From Actinernus sp. WN-2022 (taxonomy: Eukaryota; Cnidaria; Anthozoa; Actiniaria; Actinernidae): 64,000 nt of DNA. The stretch is from contig JAOWCC010001606.1 of the NCBI GenBank assembly GCA_030867875.1, positions 186,001-250,000 on the forward strand. Direction: 5' to 3'. This document shows positions 45,946-57,901 of the stretch, one piece after another. Made by a program: the position numbers and the translations under genes. Position 1 is the first letter of the stretch; each line of letters opens with the position of its first letter. The notes below the pieces were generated by a model, which ran no database searches, was not told the DNA's origin, and saw only the letters and a program-made list of their open reading frames with translations.

Positions 45946-46109
45946 GCGTAGTCCACACGAGCAAGTTTTCCTTGACAAGTTTTCCTTGACAAGTTGCCTT
46001 GTTCAATAACTTGTCAAGGCAAAACGTGTCATTTTTCGTCGTCCACACGGGCAAATAAAATTTGTCAAGGGAAAACTTGTCAAGGAAAACTTGCTCGTGT
46101 GGACTACGC
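45946..46109. mobile_element. MITE with about 40 bp TIRs
   Basis: The ends GCGTAGTCCACACGAGCAAG and the exact complement (46090-46109) enclose internal direct copies of GTTTTCCTTGACAA. The TIR extends about 40 bp. The flanks TTAT and TTAA hint at a TTA-type target, but this is not clean. Confidence 0.85.
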
Positions 46110-49100
46110 TTAACGCGTGATTTTCACGAAACGGAATCGGCTCTAAATTGTTAAAAATACATTGGCATGACCTTCTGTACCCTTCAGTGAGTTATTTAGC
46201 ACCATGTATTTGCTGCATTTCGTCGAAATTTCTAACATTTCAAAAGTTTGTATGGACTCGGCCCGCATTACGTTCGAGTGATGATTTATACCCGCGCCCC
46301 GCATAGTAAAGTAAATCGGATGTGTGATGCTTGACTTGCTTTCCATATTTTATTCCCTTATTCTTTTTTGCGGATAATACAAATAGCTTTTACCTTTTAA
46401 ACCGAACATCTAACGAAATAAAAGCATTTCCTAACAGAGCTCAGATTTTGCCGCCATTTTTAAAACACAGAGCACAGGGCTTATTTTTAGACCATGGGGT
46501 ACATTTTAGGGTGGGAATTTTTTCACGGTTTGGTATTTTTTAGGGTGTTTTTCGAGGTTTTCCGACGGTCACCCCTACCCTTTTTACCTTGAAGAACCCC
46601 CCTCCTCCCACGGGGGGCTTCTGCCCCCAATTAAATTTATTTCTGGTTTTTCGAGATTAACATAACTGTCAGATCGAGCTCCAGCCGACTCTTATCGCGT
46701 GGGGAGCGATAAGAGTCGGCTGGTTTCCCAGGCTAATCGAGCTCAGATAGTTTTCAAATGTCGGCCGGATTTTACATCAAAGTTTTACGATCTCTGTTAA
46801 GAAATTTAAGACCTAAGTATTTCACCCATGTTTCGTTGTTTTGTACAAGGAGCAGAAGGAGAGTAAGTCTGTAATTCTCTCGCGCGCCTGAAGTCCTGGC
46901 GTGTGCAATCGATAGAAATTAATATCGAAAAACCGTTCCATAAAACGATATCAATCAATAACGATTAGATAATCGATATAAATCGATGCTTTCCTGGGAG
47001 TTGAAGATGGTTCTGTTTGGGTTAGGTAAGGAGGATGGTATAAAACAATAGCCTTAATCCTTTATGTCCCAAGAGTGCCATATGGCACTATTACTGGTTA
47101 CTTGCTTTGAGGGTTTAAATCTGACTAAGTTCAAAGAGCAATGCCCTGAGATTCCCGCACACCTTAATGTATAGACCAATGATCCTATTGAACTGCATTA
47201 GGCATATTAAAAATGAATAATTTCATCTAGATCCTCCTTTCTTTGCACAAGTTAACTATAGTTGGCATTATTTCACTGCAGAAAAAGGGACTAAAATGAC
47301 AGTTACAGAACAAAATATTTCTCCTCAGATTCTAAATTTTCTCACGAAAATACATGTTTTACATAAAATTTAGAGTTTCATGTTTGCACTAACCTCACTT
47401 TCTGTCTCCCAACACCTAAACTGGCCCAGCACCAAGCCATTCTGTCCACAAGCACTTCACAAGCTAAATCCATCCATAATGACCGCAAAGAATGCCGGGA
47501 AATCCTACCAAACAGCGGCATGGCCCTTCCCCCATCTTCATTCTTCAAAATATATACTAAGTCTAAAGCCATTTCGACCTAATAGCTTCATATTGGAATC
47601 AATGGCAAGTAAATGTTGTCCAATATTCCAAAAAAGCTATGATAGGTGGCTCCAGACCTCCATTTATAAAGCTCACGCTAAAGTGACAGAAGACGTCCTG
47701 GCCCATTCACGAGTGGCAAATGAGGCTCTTTCTCTATCACAATAGCAGGCACAGACTCAGTTCTTCGAGAAAGTACTAATTCAAGCACTCATCGGACTTA
47801 ATGATGTCCTCCAGCACTCTAAAAATGAAAAAAAGGTATAAAAAGCCTTAAATTCTGTTTTCCCCCAAACAAACTTCCCTCCAGCTCCATAACAATGCGA
47901 CGTCAATGTATCCAAAATGGCAGACAAAAAACTAGTATATAAGTATAGAGCTCGCTCTTATTCAGTTATTTTTTAACTACAGTAATTAGGTGTTATTGAT
48001 TCATCCAGATTTCACTGGGAATGCAATTCATGAATTATTACGTAACAGATTTAGAGTGAATTTTCAGCGAACTCTTTGTAATATGTTTTTTTGTAACTGA
48101 CAGAAGGCCGTAAATTATTACTACTCTTAGTCATTCAGTTACCCCGTATTATGTCATTCAAGTATATGAAGCGGTTCATTTTGGCTACTTTATCGATTCT
48201 TTAACGAAATGCTAAGAGAAGGATTGTTTTTCTCTAACTAGTAATTTGGATTAGTTGAAATTTATTATCACGTACCATTGCTCGGGTATTAATCCAAATC
48301 GTTGAAAGTGTCTGTGTCTCAAAAAATCAAGGATTTTCTGGGATATATTGCGATATATTAATATATCGTGTTTAAATATATCGTTCAGACTTTATTATTA
48401 CTAGTTGTAGATCTTTGCATTTCCGCGGTATTATGTACGTTAATAGATGATAGTAATTTTGCTTGTAAAATTTGTCTTTACATATTTATATATATAGCTA
48501 AGTCTGCTTGCTGAAATTCGTTTGTAAAGTCTGATTTAAAATCGGGCTGGAAGTGTAATGATAAAAGTTTAATTAGTTGAAACTATCCTATAGAAGCATT
48601 ATTTTACTTTATTAGTTTTGTTACGCAGGACCCCATTGTAAACTCCTCGAAGATATGTGCACCCTGTCTAAACATAGCAGTTGTTGTTATTAGTATTATT
48701 ATTATTGTGAGCCTCTTAGACGGGCGAATGATTTGGTATTATTAAGTATACCATGTATGTACGTTGTTTAAGATTGTGAAATTGATCTGTTTGAAGCAGA
48801 TTTCCCTGACCTTAGAGTAAGGGATGTGATATAGTGTAGCATGATTTCAGTGCCGTTGTCTTTTTGGCATTACTGCATGGATTGCATTAGGTCCAATTGG
48901 ACCAGATTATTTATCAGACAAATAATGGATCCGTATTTTCTGATTTTGCAAAAGAGTATTGAAATATGTATATAATGAAAGCGTTTGATGGTGTATTAAA
49001 TGAATACATTTTTAAGGATTTTAATTTCATATTGACAGTTTTGTCTTGTATAGCAGCTTTGATCTGTGATGCAAGTTTTACAGGTTATGGTGCATTTATT

Positions 49101-51650
49101 TTTTGTTGATCGCAAAATTCTGTACTGTATATGAAATGAAGATGTTAGTGTAGAGAGATTACTGTTGAGAGTTGGACTTGTTAATTTACGTCATTCATGT
49201 ATTATAGTCCTATTGTCGTTTTCATGATTTATTTTATTAACCTTTTGTTTTCAGACTCGTTGGATTCCTCGAGACCAGATTTCATTTGTTGGATATAGAT
49301 AATGGGTTGTTAACCCTAAGCTGTTCAAAATGATTTTCAGTCAGTCTTAGTCCGTTTTGATATAGACATGATGTACTGACATTCAATTCTTACTTGCCAC
49401 GGTTAACTGTTCCGATCTTGAATCTGTTGTTTTTTCAACACAAATGTTGGAGTGATTTCTAACAATTGGGCTGGAAGTGTGATGATAAAAGTTTAACTGT
49501 GAGCCTCTTAGCGGGCGAATGATTGGGTATGCTCTTAGGTATACCATATATTAGAATGTTATTTAAGATTCTGAAATATAATTGATCTGTTTTAAACAGA
49601 TTTCCCAGACCTTAGACAAGGGATGTATTACTATATCGATCGCATTTAAGGTCGAATTTCACCATATTTTTATCAAACAAGTGGATCAGTATTTTCTGAT
49701 TCTGCAAAGAAGTATTGATATACGTATTTAATTAGGAATACCTGTACCCTTTGTTGTCGATCGTGCTCTGTTTATCGAGTAGAAACTAAAAGTCAGTGTT
49801 TTCTGCATGTCCTAAATTTAGTGTAAAAATTATTGAAGAGGGAACTGCACACGTGTAAGATAGCGGTATGATGCATGTTTTTCTCATGTTACTCTTTTTG
49901 TTTTGTTGTCAACGGTCTTCCCACAGGTCGGAGTCTTGAGCCGAGCATGACAGGTTGAACATCTCCTCAAATCATCGCCAGAAATTCGAGACATTGAGGC
50001 CTGATAGTATGTAGATGGTAGACATAGCATGTATGTTACATTGGGACACTATAACGCAGGATACATAAAGTACCAACCCGTAATTGGGTAACACCGCTCA
50101 CCAAAATTTTATCGCAGACTCGTCTCTTTTGGTCCGTTTAGGACCTACTTTCCAAAAGGACAAATTAGCTTGAATAACTGCTGGCTGTTTAAACAAACAC
50201 ACTGCAGTTTCTAAGGAACAGAACAAGGTTTCCAAAGCTGCCATGTTTGTTGGATTTGGTCACTTGTGGTCAGAGTTATGGCAGTCTCAAGACGAGCAAT
50301 ATTACGGGTTTTAGCGTGCAAATATGGAGTCTGAGGTTTCTTGTCGAAAAGCTGAATTTACAAGAAGGAAAAGGAATCACCGAAAATGAACTTTGGAACA
50401 TTAGAAGGGAAGAATACGGTAGGTATTGTTTATGTTTTCAACTCTTCGCCCGCACATTTTTTGCTAAGGTTTTAGATTTGCAGCAGATACATTTTATAAA
50501 CTCTTATCGATCTGCATGTTTTTACTGGAAATCTTTAATGTCCACTGTAAATAAATCGAACTTTTATGCTTCCTCTAAAATCAAAGAAAGGAATCACCAA
50601 AGTTTACTACTTGGCTTTGACTTGCTTTGAATTGAATTGATAATATCTGTAGAAATAATGCCTCGATCGCACATTTTTACGATTGTACCGTATTTCATGA
50701 GAAATAAGGAAAATGTTTAGGATCCCATACATTTCTCTGTAAATTTTCACCACCCATTTCAAACAGTGAACAGGGGTCAATATGTATTGCGCAATAACCA
50801 TGTCTCGAATTTCTGGCGATGTGCCGATGCTAGCAGATCACTTCCTCCTTATCAGATGTGTTTCAAGGCATCGTTCGTCTCCTCAAACGCTGAGGCTAGC
50901 AGTTCACTTCCTCCTTATCAGATGTGTTTCAAGGCATCGTTCACGATTGTAGGAATACAAGAATGCATGGATTCATTGGGGAAAAGAGAATGGATCGCGA
51001 AGTTCTAATTGTTTTACCCATGCTCATTGCTGTTGTCTTCTCGTATTTTAGAAATTTTTTTGTGTCTTTTTGAAGCTTCATTGCAAGTCACCTGCACGTG
51101 CCTAGTTAAGGAAGCCTTGTACGGTGTATGGTGTTGACGAGCCATAAAGTTGCATGTCTATTTTCAAATGATATTTCGTTACGTTTCGGTAAAACAAACT
51201 GGCATCCATGAAATTGCTAGGAAAACTTAAGTACACTGAAAGAAACCCCGTGAATAGAATTGTAATCTCTTGGTGGCCAGAATCAGTTCTCTTTTTTCAT
51301 TTAAGGGCAATGTTTCATCTTGTTTCGTTTGTACCCTTTATAAGATGGTAATGAATTCAAATCGTTAGGAAGCATGTGGCTCATATTTACCTGAGCACAT
51401 GATTATTTTTGCTCTAAGCGGTCAGTATTCCTTTTATGCTCTGTGTTACTTCAGTATTATTTCAGTACTTCTGGTGGTGTATTCCAACTTCATGCGGTTT
51501 CCTTTTCCAGAGACTGGAAGCCAGTTAAAACATGTTATGCTGTTGCCATTAGATTACAAGATGATAAGCTAATGGTATCTAGATCTTTCGATCGATTATT
51601 TATTTACTTTTCTCTTTCTATGCTTGCTTCCGTTTCGGTTCTCGTCTTTG
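46110..51650. other. Gene-free stretch with old duplications
   Basis: No recognisable gene. It holds a hairpin (AGCCGACTCTTATCGC / GCGATAAGAGTCGGCT, about 46686-46721). A diverged direct duplication (about 48540-48980 and 49460-49740) shares GGGCTGGAAGTGT and GTGAGCCTCTTAG. An inverted phrase, ATCGCCAGAAATTCGAGACA (about 49974 and 50800), and a 50 bp duplication (TTCACTTCCTCCTTATCAGA-like, about 50828 and 50896) are also present. The ORF at 50247-50630 contains GKGITENELWNIRREEYG followed at once by a donor-like GTAGGT, but no family was recognised. The ORF at 47380-47745 is likewise unassigned. Confidence 0.45.
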
Positions 51651-51659
51651 TAGTTTTCT

Positions 51660-52472
51660 CGTTTGCCGTTTGCTGCTGTCCACCAGGCATCCGGCACTGT
51701 CACACTCCACTAGTTGTAGTGTTATTATGATTTTGTACGCGTTGGGCGTGTTGCGTAGTATAGGAATGAATAGAGGCTTTCCAACGTAACAAAGTGAGTT
51801 GGAAAGCGTCTTCATTACGGCACGTAGCTATTTGTTTATCACTTAAGTGATAGTTCATTAGTTCTTTTCTTGTACATATGTTTAATATTCATATTTGAGG
51901 TATATAAAGACCAATCACTTTAGAATTCTTTCTCTCGCTTGCTGGACAGCCACAAGTCAGCCAAACTTTAGTTTTAATGTTAAATTATTATTCATCAAGA
52001 TATAACCATTTTGGCTTTAGTCCTCGGAGCCTTGTACGATTGCATTCGGTCGAGGAGTACGTTTCCAGAAGTTTTTCCACGTAGCAAGACGTGGTTTTTT
52101 ACGATGGTTTTTCGTACCGGGCAACGTACATTATTTTCTTTAGATCGATTTTTCGGTATTATTATTTGATTTAAGCATGTGAAAAGCTATTTATTATCAT
52201 GTGATTACGTCATTTGATTGTGCAACCATCCGTTTAGGATGATGTGTGGTTATGGAATGTTTTCTCTATTCCATCATGTCCTGTTAAATCATGTCCTGTT
52301 AAATATTATGATTTTGTAATATTAGTACTATGTAATGATTTGTAATACCGTAGTTTATTAAAGAAACCGTTTGCTGCTGTCCACCAGGCATCCGGCACTG
52401 TCACACTCCACTAGTTGTAGTGTTATTATGATTTTGTACGCGTTGGGCGTGTTGCGTAGTAAAGGAATGAAA
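51660..52472. repeat. About 107 bp direct repeats flanking a 590 bp unit
   Basis: GTTTGCTGCTGTCCACCAGG and about 87 more bases (to AGGAATGA) occur at about 51664 and 52369, nearly identical. Between them lie the 194 bp TATA-containing segment and about 395 bp of AT-rich sequence that ends in TTATTAAAG, a possible polyadenylation signal. The whole can be read as a tandem LTR-like unit or as a partial tandem duplication of a 705 bp unit. Confidence 0.75.
51776..51969 (+). promoter_or_regulatory. 194 bp TATA-containing repeat, copy 2
   Basis: It reads as identical to 35659-35852, including GGTATATAAAGACC. The sequences diverge abruptly after CCAAACTTT on the right and just before GCTTTCC on the left. 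Identity over 194 bp inside otherwise decayed DNA points to recent mobility or gene conversion. Confidence 0.55.
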
Positions 52473-52601
52473 ATAGTGTTTCATAACTCTTTACCGCATA
52501 GAGAACAAACAACTGTATGGAGTGTTATTGTACTGTCGCCGTGGCGTGCAACAATATCTGATTTATTACAACATAATTTACCAACAAACGTCTATAACAG
52601 G

Positions 52602-52749
52602 TTACACTTCACGTGTAATCATAGCTTACACTTCATTTGTGTCACAATGACTAACACTTCACGTGTGTCATAATGACTTACACTTCACATGTGTGACAAT
52701 GACTTACAATGTGTGTCAGAGTTACCTACCCTTCACGTATGTCATGATC
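52602..52749. repeat. Tandem array, about 26 bp unit x 6, E-box-like
   Basis: Units resemble TTACACTTCACGTGTGTCAT followed by AATGAC, with length changes. Two copies retain CACGTG exactly. Such clusters can bind bHLH factors, but no gene start is seen nearby. Confidence 0.8.
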
Positions 52750-53419
52750 AATCCGGCCACATAGATAATAATATTCCTTTAATTTTGAACCGAACTGTTC
52801 TCTTGTTTCCCTTATCGCTAGTCTAGTCTCTATTCCGTCATTTGAAATGACCTTCCGAAGAAAAGGAGTGTTAAAGACTCGCGTATTTTTGTAGTCAGTA
52901 GTAGTAATAGCTAAGTAGGTCTTACACTTACTTTACAATATTTAAAAAAACGTTTTTATTCATTGCGTTGACATGTACTGCCTCTATTTTCTGAGGCGGG
53001 TGATTTAAATAAGAATTATGAGTACAATTCACTAGAGATTTCGCCCCGGGGCGGTAGGAATTGAACTCGGATCGAACCGCGTGGAGTTAATGTGCCAACC
53101 CAGAATGCACCACGCACCTGCACATACTTGGTCCAGTCGATATATTGGCGAATCCTTGTTCACGTTTTTTTCCTCATTAGAATACATCAAACTTCAAGCG
53201 ACGTCCATACAAATAAACAGACTCCATATTGTCACACTTGATAATCACCGAAAATTTGAGAGTGATATGATAAGTATATTTTGAGGAATGAGCGTTTAAA
53301 AATCTCACAATTTACAAAGAACTGTAGCTGTCAGCACCCAGACCCTCGTGCCATCACTCTATATATAGAATTCACCAGCTCTGCTAAACTGGCTGGACGC
53401 TAACTATCAACAGTGACAT

Positions 53420-53865
53420 AATAAATAATAGTAATAATAATAACAATAATTTTAATAATAATGAACTTTCTTATCTGGCGCATTTAAAAATCTCAATGCG
53501 CTTACATAATATATATAATAATAAATATATATATATATACATACTATTTACTCGTAAAATATACAAAACCTGTCATGGATCTATCAAGAAAAGAAAAAAA
53601 ATCTAAAAATTCCAGAATCTAATAATCTCTATCAAAATTGCTTAGCAATCGTATAGATATTCTTAAAAAAGTAAGTTTTCAAAGAGGAATTGAATAGCAA
53701 TAATGAGTCAACTGATCGAGTACATGCTGCGGTCTTATAGCCTATTATAAATATTTTTAATCCATGCACCTCGATAACAAATTCTAGACCGTCTTTGTCT
53801 TCGTGGCTTCGTGGTATAAACACGAGGAATATTTTGGGAGAACACAGAAAAGTTGAAAATCACTC
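53420..53865 (-). pseudogene. LINE 3' end fragment with adjoining hairpin-MITE half
   Basis: The minus-strand frame from 53823 ends SLLLFNSSLKTYFFKNIY, resembling the C-terminus of the local LINE reverse transcriptases. GCGC arms and an AAT-rich tail follow (about 53440-53500). At 53814-53865 the sequence GGGAGAACACAGAAAAGTTG matches one arm of the hairpin element at 61968-62155. Both identifications rest on short stretches. Confidence 0.5.
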
Positions 53866-53914
53866 ACCACTACACCTCGACCCTCCCACCTCCTCCGGCC
53901 GCCTTTACCTTTAT

Positions 53915-53928
53915 AATAATAATAATAA

Positions 53929-53959
<31 letters not shown>

Positions 53960-54320
53960 AATAATGGACATTTATGTAGCGCCATATCACCACAGTCTCA
54001 TGGCGCTTTACATATTACTGACATATCCCGTCAGTGAACGGTTTCCGGACTGCTTTTACGGCGCTAATGGCTGCCACGCAGTTTACAATGTTGAGTGTGT
54101 GGTTAGTGCAATGGTCAGGCTGCTGTACCGGGTGACAATCTCCTTCTCTTTTTCGAGTAGTATAACAGGCTCTTTCACGTCCCTTTCAAATACTGATTAG
54201 AATAGAAGGAGACAAGGCCAACGGCTTATAAACGTCCCTACCCAAGGACGCGGCCGGGATTTCGAGCCCCCGACCTCCCGCACTCTAGACCGTGCTCTAC
54301 CAACTGAACTTACCAGCGAG
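53915..54320 (-). mobile_element. tRNA-derived SINE with L2-like tail
   Basis: On the minus strand the head (about 54320-54240) contains an A-box-like AGTTGGTAGAGC and a B-box-like GGGGCTCGAAATCCC, the Pol III promoter of tRNA-derived SINEs. The body runs to a 3' end with GTAAAGCGCC, then GGCGCTACATAAAT, then (ATT)n. The same tail pattern ends the LINE at 59075-60311, so the SINE probably borrowed that LINE's retrotransposition machinery. Confidence 0.8.
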
Positions 54321-54321
54321 G

Positions 54322-54632
54322 TGGGGAGGTTCCGCCAGAAAGGGGTACCTTTTCAGGCTGGAGGTATATAAAAGGGTATCGATTTCTCGAGTTGAAGTAT
54401 AGAAAAGGGTACGGAATACTGACATTTAGGTATTTAATAGGGCCTTTCAAAATATATCGAACAGACGCACGTAACGGCTGATTCGTCCAAGTATTTTTAG
54501 GGGTTACTCAAGTCAAAAGTATGTGAAATGGGTACCATTTTTATGGAAGGGACCTATATGAAAGGGTTACCTTTTCTGACAAAAATGGTATATAAAGGAT
54601 AAGGGTTTGGACCTCGGGGCGGAGCCTCCCCG
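54322..54632. mobile_element. Inverted-repeat element with GGGGAGGTTCCGCC ends
   Basis: GGGGAGGTTCCGCC at the left is answered by GGCGGAGCCTCCCC at the right. Inside are repeated phrases of the AAAGGGTACC / ATGGTATATAAA type. No ORF. It directly follows the head of the SINE. Confidence 0.65.
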
Positions 54633-54639
54633 TATAAAA

Positions 54640-56340
54640 CGTTCTTGAGTTAAACGGGAGAAGGGGGGCTGGAAAAGTTTCATCATTTTTTTGTAGTAAT
54701 GGGCTCCTGGTTAGGGTTAGGGTTCATCATGAGGGAGAGGGGGGCCAAAAAACTTTCGTGCTCATATGTACAAAACACGTTGCATGGCACTACACAACAC
54801 ACGCTATGACGTAGCTAGCGTCATATGTACAGTCTACTAAACACCGAATGGAGTACCGGTACGTACTAATTTCATAACATCAAATCACCAGCTTTCTCAA
54901 ATGCCAGATTCTAGCTTATATGTAATTGGTTTACTCTGGCTATATATCACTGACGTCATGGTACGGAGTCGAGCAACCTCGTTCCCAGGATCTTTTCCAA
55001 GGAGAATCTACGGAAGCAAAGTCAAACTTTCCCGATTACAGATGATGTCAACTCAAACTCGGAAATCTCATCAAAAATGTTATTCGGTATACTGATGCTT
55101 AAGCCGGGTCGGACAATTATAAAAGTTTCGTGCAAACCATGTTGGAGGGGAGGGGGGCACAAAAAGTTTGCCTCCACCCTTCAAGGGGGGACGAAACGTT
55201 TTTAACATTGACTTTCTCAAATTATCCCCCCCCCCCAACCCATAAATAATGACCATCCTCTAATAATGATAATTTCAGCGTCTTATTTTATGCCACGTTT
55301 TACATATCATGCGACCCGTACTTGCGGCTTCTATTCACGTATTTCAAAGTCAACAAGATTTCATGGCTGTGAATAAAAAAACTGTCTTCCAGTTGGACGC
55401 GAATATATCAAGTGGCTGAGCAATTAAGTAGACAGCATTTACGACCGCTCGTGTGTACCAATCAGATCGCTCTATATATATTATATAAAATGGTATAGGT
55501 TTCTCGGATCCTCATGGGCTTGCTTTGTCTGTTTACAACGATACAGTGAATTAGCAATTAATTATTATAAGGCTCCCGTTCATCTAGGATCAGACGGCAC
55601 TGTTTAAATTTTACATGATTTTGTTTTAGGATTTTTTGGCGGATCAGGTGTAGTTTACGACGTGGCGTAACCTATACTGACCGCGCGTGAGTTTACGACT
55701 CCGGTGTTGAGTGGGGCCGTAAACTGCACCTTATTCCTGATCCCTTTTGTCGCGAGTCCGCCGGTTTGCCCGGCCATCTGTCCAGAAATCTGAATGCAAG
55801 TTTTCATTTTCAAACTTGCACTGAGCATCGAGTTAGGTTTGATGTTAATTCCTTCTAGAATCTTTGGCCACAGCTTAGGACGATCGGATCTGTCATGACG
55901 TCTCTACTAAAAGAGAATACATATTTCTTTCACTCTAATATAAAGGTGGAACTTCATCGATAATTTCAAAACTATTCATGTTTGACTTTTTTAGTTTTTC
56001 CTGGTTCTGCCTTCGATCTGGTGTCGAAAGTCTTCACTGAAAATTTGAAAACATCACAGGAAATACGTGTTACTGCTGGTGCATATCAACAATCTATGTT
56101 GACTTTTGTTTGCATTTTCGTTTGTCGGCTACCGGCTGGTCAGGGGGGTGATGTACTCCCAGGAATTGTGGGTGGGAGTGTGTCGCACGGGTCTCCTGAC
56201 CCTATTGCAGACCAAAATATAAGATTTTCTATACCTTTTATCAGACCTGTACTCAATTTTATTATTTTATAACAAGTGGAATATGTGAAACTAGGCGGTC
56301 TCATTTTTACTTCCCTGTCAAGATCATACCCTATTCCAGA
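54640..56340. other. Gene-free stretch
   Basis: No gene recognised. A 27 bp phrase containing ACTGATGCTTAAGCCGGGTC (55087-55113) recurs as a reverse complement at 57664-57690. The sequence from about 56160 rightward (GACCCTATTGCAGACC, ATACCCTATTCCAGAC) belongs to a dispersed repeat that continues after the MITE to about 56700. The ORF at 55982-56272 runs into this repeat and is not credible. Confidence 0.5.
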
Positions 56341-56343
56341 CTA

Positions 56344-56594
56344 GAGCGGTTTTCAGTTGAGTGTAGTAAAACCAAACGCAAATTACCCACAGCCAGCCAA
56401 TCATAGGAGCGAGTAATCACAAGTAACTCGTAAATGGCTTCCCTGTGAGCCAATGACAAACCAAAGCAAAACCAAAACCAATTTGCGTTTGGTTTTACTT
56501 TGGATTCTGTTTGGTTGGTTTACTTTCTCAGCCAATAGGAGAGCTTAGTAAACGCAAAACCAAAACACTTCCGACACTCAATTGAAATCCGCTC
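56344..56594. mobile_element. Tc1/mariner-type MITE, TA target duplication
   Basis: The ends GAGCGGTTTTCAGTTGAGTG and CACTCAATTGAAATCCGCTC are inverted, with flanking TA at 56342-56343 and 56595-56596. The subterminal parts (AAACCAAACGCAAATT and AATTTGCGTTTGGTTT) give further pairing. It splits a dispersed repeat whose halves resume on each side. Confidence 0.88.
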
Positions 56595-57039
56595 TAAAAA
56601 TGAGAAATTTATAACCCTGTTTTACACTAAGACAGCTCGAAAACCATACCCTTTGGGTTGGCACATACCGGTACGCTGCGTATATATGGTTGCCACACAT
56701 TGGGCAAAGAAATTTTCCCTGACTTTTCACTGACCACGGAAAACAATTTTCATTGACGATAACAAGAATGTTGGACATTCCCTCATCCAAAACAAAAGTC
56801 ATTATCAAAACCTGTAGCCTCCCTTCGCAGACGTTTTGAGGCATGAGGAGCCCTCGTGGCAACCGGAAATAAAATTTTCCACTTTTCCCTAACTTTGACA
56901 AGAAATTTAGAAGTTTCCCTGATCAGATGAAAAATTCACTGACTTTCCCTTAACCTTGAAAAACACAAAAACTGACTTTTCTCTGACCTGTGGCAATCCT
57001 GTATGGGAATACATCCTATCCCCACTACTCACAACCCAA

Positions 57040-57064
57040 CCCCCCCCCCCCCCCCCCCCCCCCC
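57040..57064. repeat. Poly-C tract, 25 bp
   Basis: An uninterrupted run of 25 C. Similar but shorter runs occur at 3930-3945 and 11173-11191. Such runs are prone to length error in assemblies. Confidence 0.95.
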
Positions 57065-57901
57065 ACCCGAAACCCCCGCTCTGCCGGAGTGGAGTGACAG
57101 TTCTTCGATAGCCAGGGCTTTGCAAATTCTTTTTTTAACGTCTCTATATTGTTTTGCGTCATCGGCTATTTCGGCGTTTGGCTTCGATTACATCGGCCAG
57201 AGCTAAAGTTTTGGATTCACATTATCTTAGCATTATTTCTCCTGGAATTTGAGAACAACATACCGGAATTTTTGTAATACTTTATATGGATTAGATGATT
57301 TGTCTAGCATAAAGCAAGTTTAAAGTAACCTTCGTTCACACCAGCTACAAGTAAGTTGCAGTCGAAAATACAGTCCCAAAATATTAAGTATATATCAGTG
57401 GTAAAAGTGACAGCCTCCATTGCAATATTAACTCAGAAAGATGCACATCACCACACATTCTATGATAATAGGTGTAAATATAAATGCACCGTTATTGCAC
57501 CTTACTTCAAAAACATTGTGCGCCTCCGGCCTATTGTTTATTATTGAAAAAGGGCCAGTAGCCTTGTCAAACAAGTAGCGTAGTAAATGAAGTGAATTCA
57601 TGCACGAACTAATTAAGCCGCAAAATGTTGTTAAGCACTTGGTAATGGGCTCCTGGCACGGAGTCTGACCCGGCTTAAGCATCAGTATACCTAACCCTTG
57701 TTTTTCAGAAACGAAACGTGAGAGAAAAAAAAAATTGGGGGAAGAGGGCTTCCATGGAAGTCAAATCAAACTTATGTGTTCAAAACAGTTTGTTTCGTGG
57801 TTGTAAGGCAATGAACCAATATCCCACTGCTTTTAGGTATATTACGCATCCACGCGGTACACTGATCTAGAACAACGTAATGGCATAAAACAATAGTCTT
57901 A

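Noticed and set aside
53045..53120. tRNA-like SINE head near GGAATTGAACTCGG
   Set aside because: Only a weak B-box resemblance and no A box at the expected distance.
55982..56272. 96-codon ORF with a PDPIADQNIRF-type end
   Set aside because: Its second half lies in a dispersed repeat (ACCCTATTGCAGACC-type), so it is not a gene.
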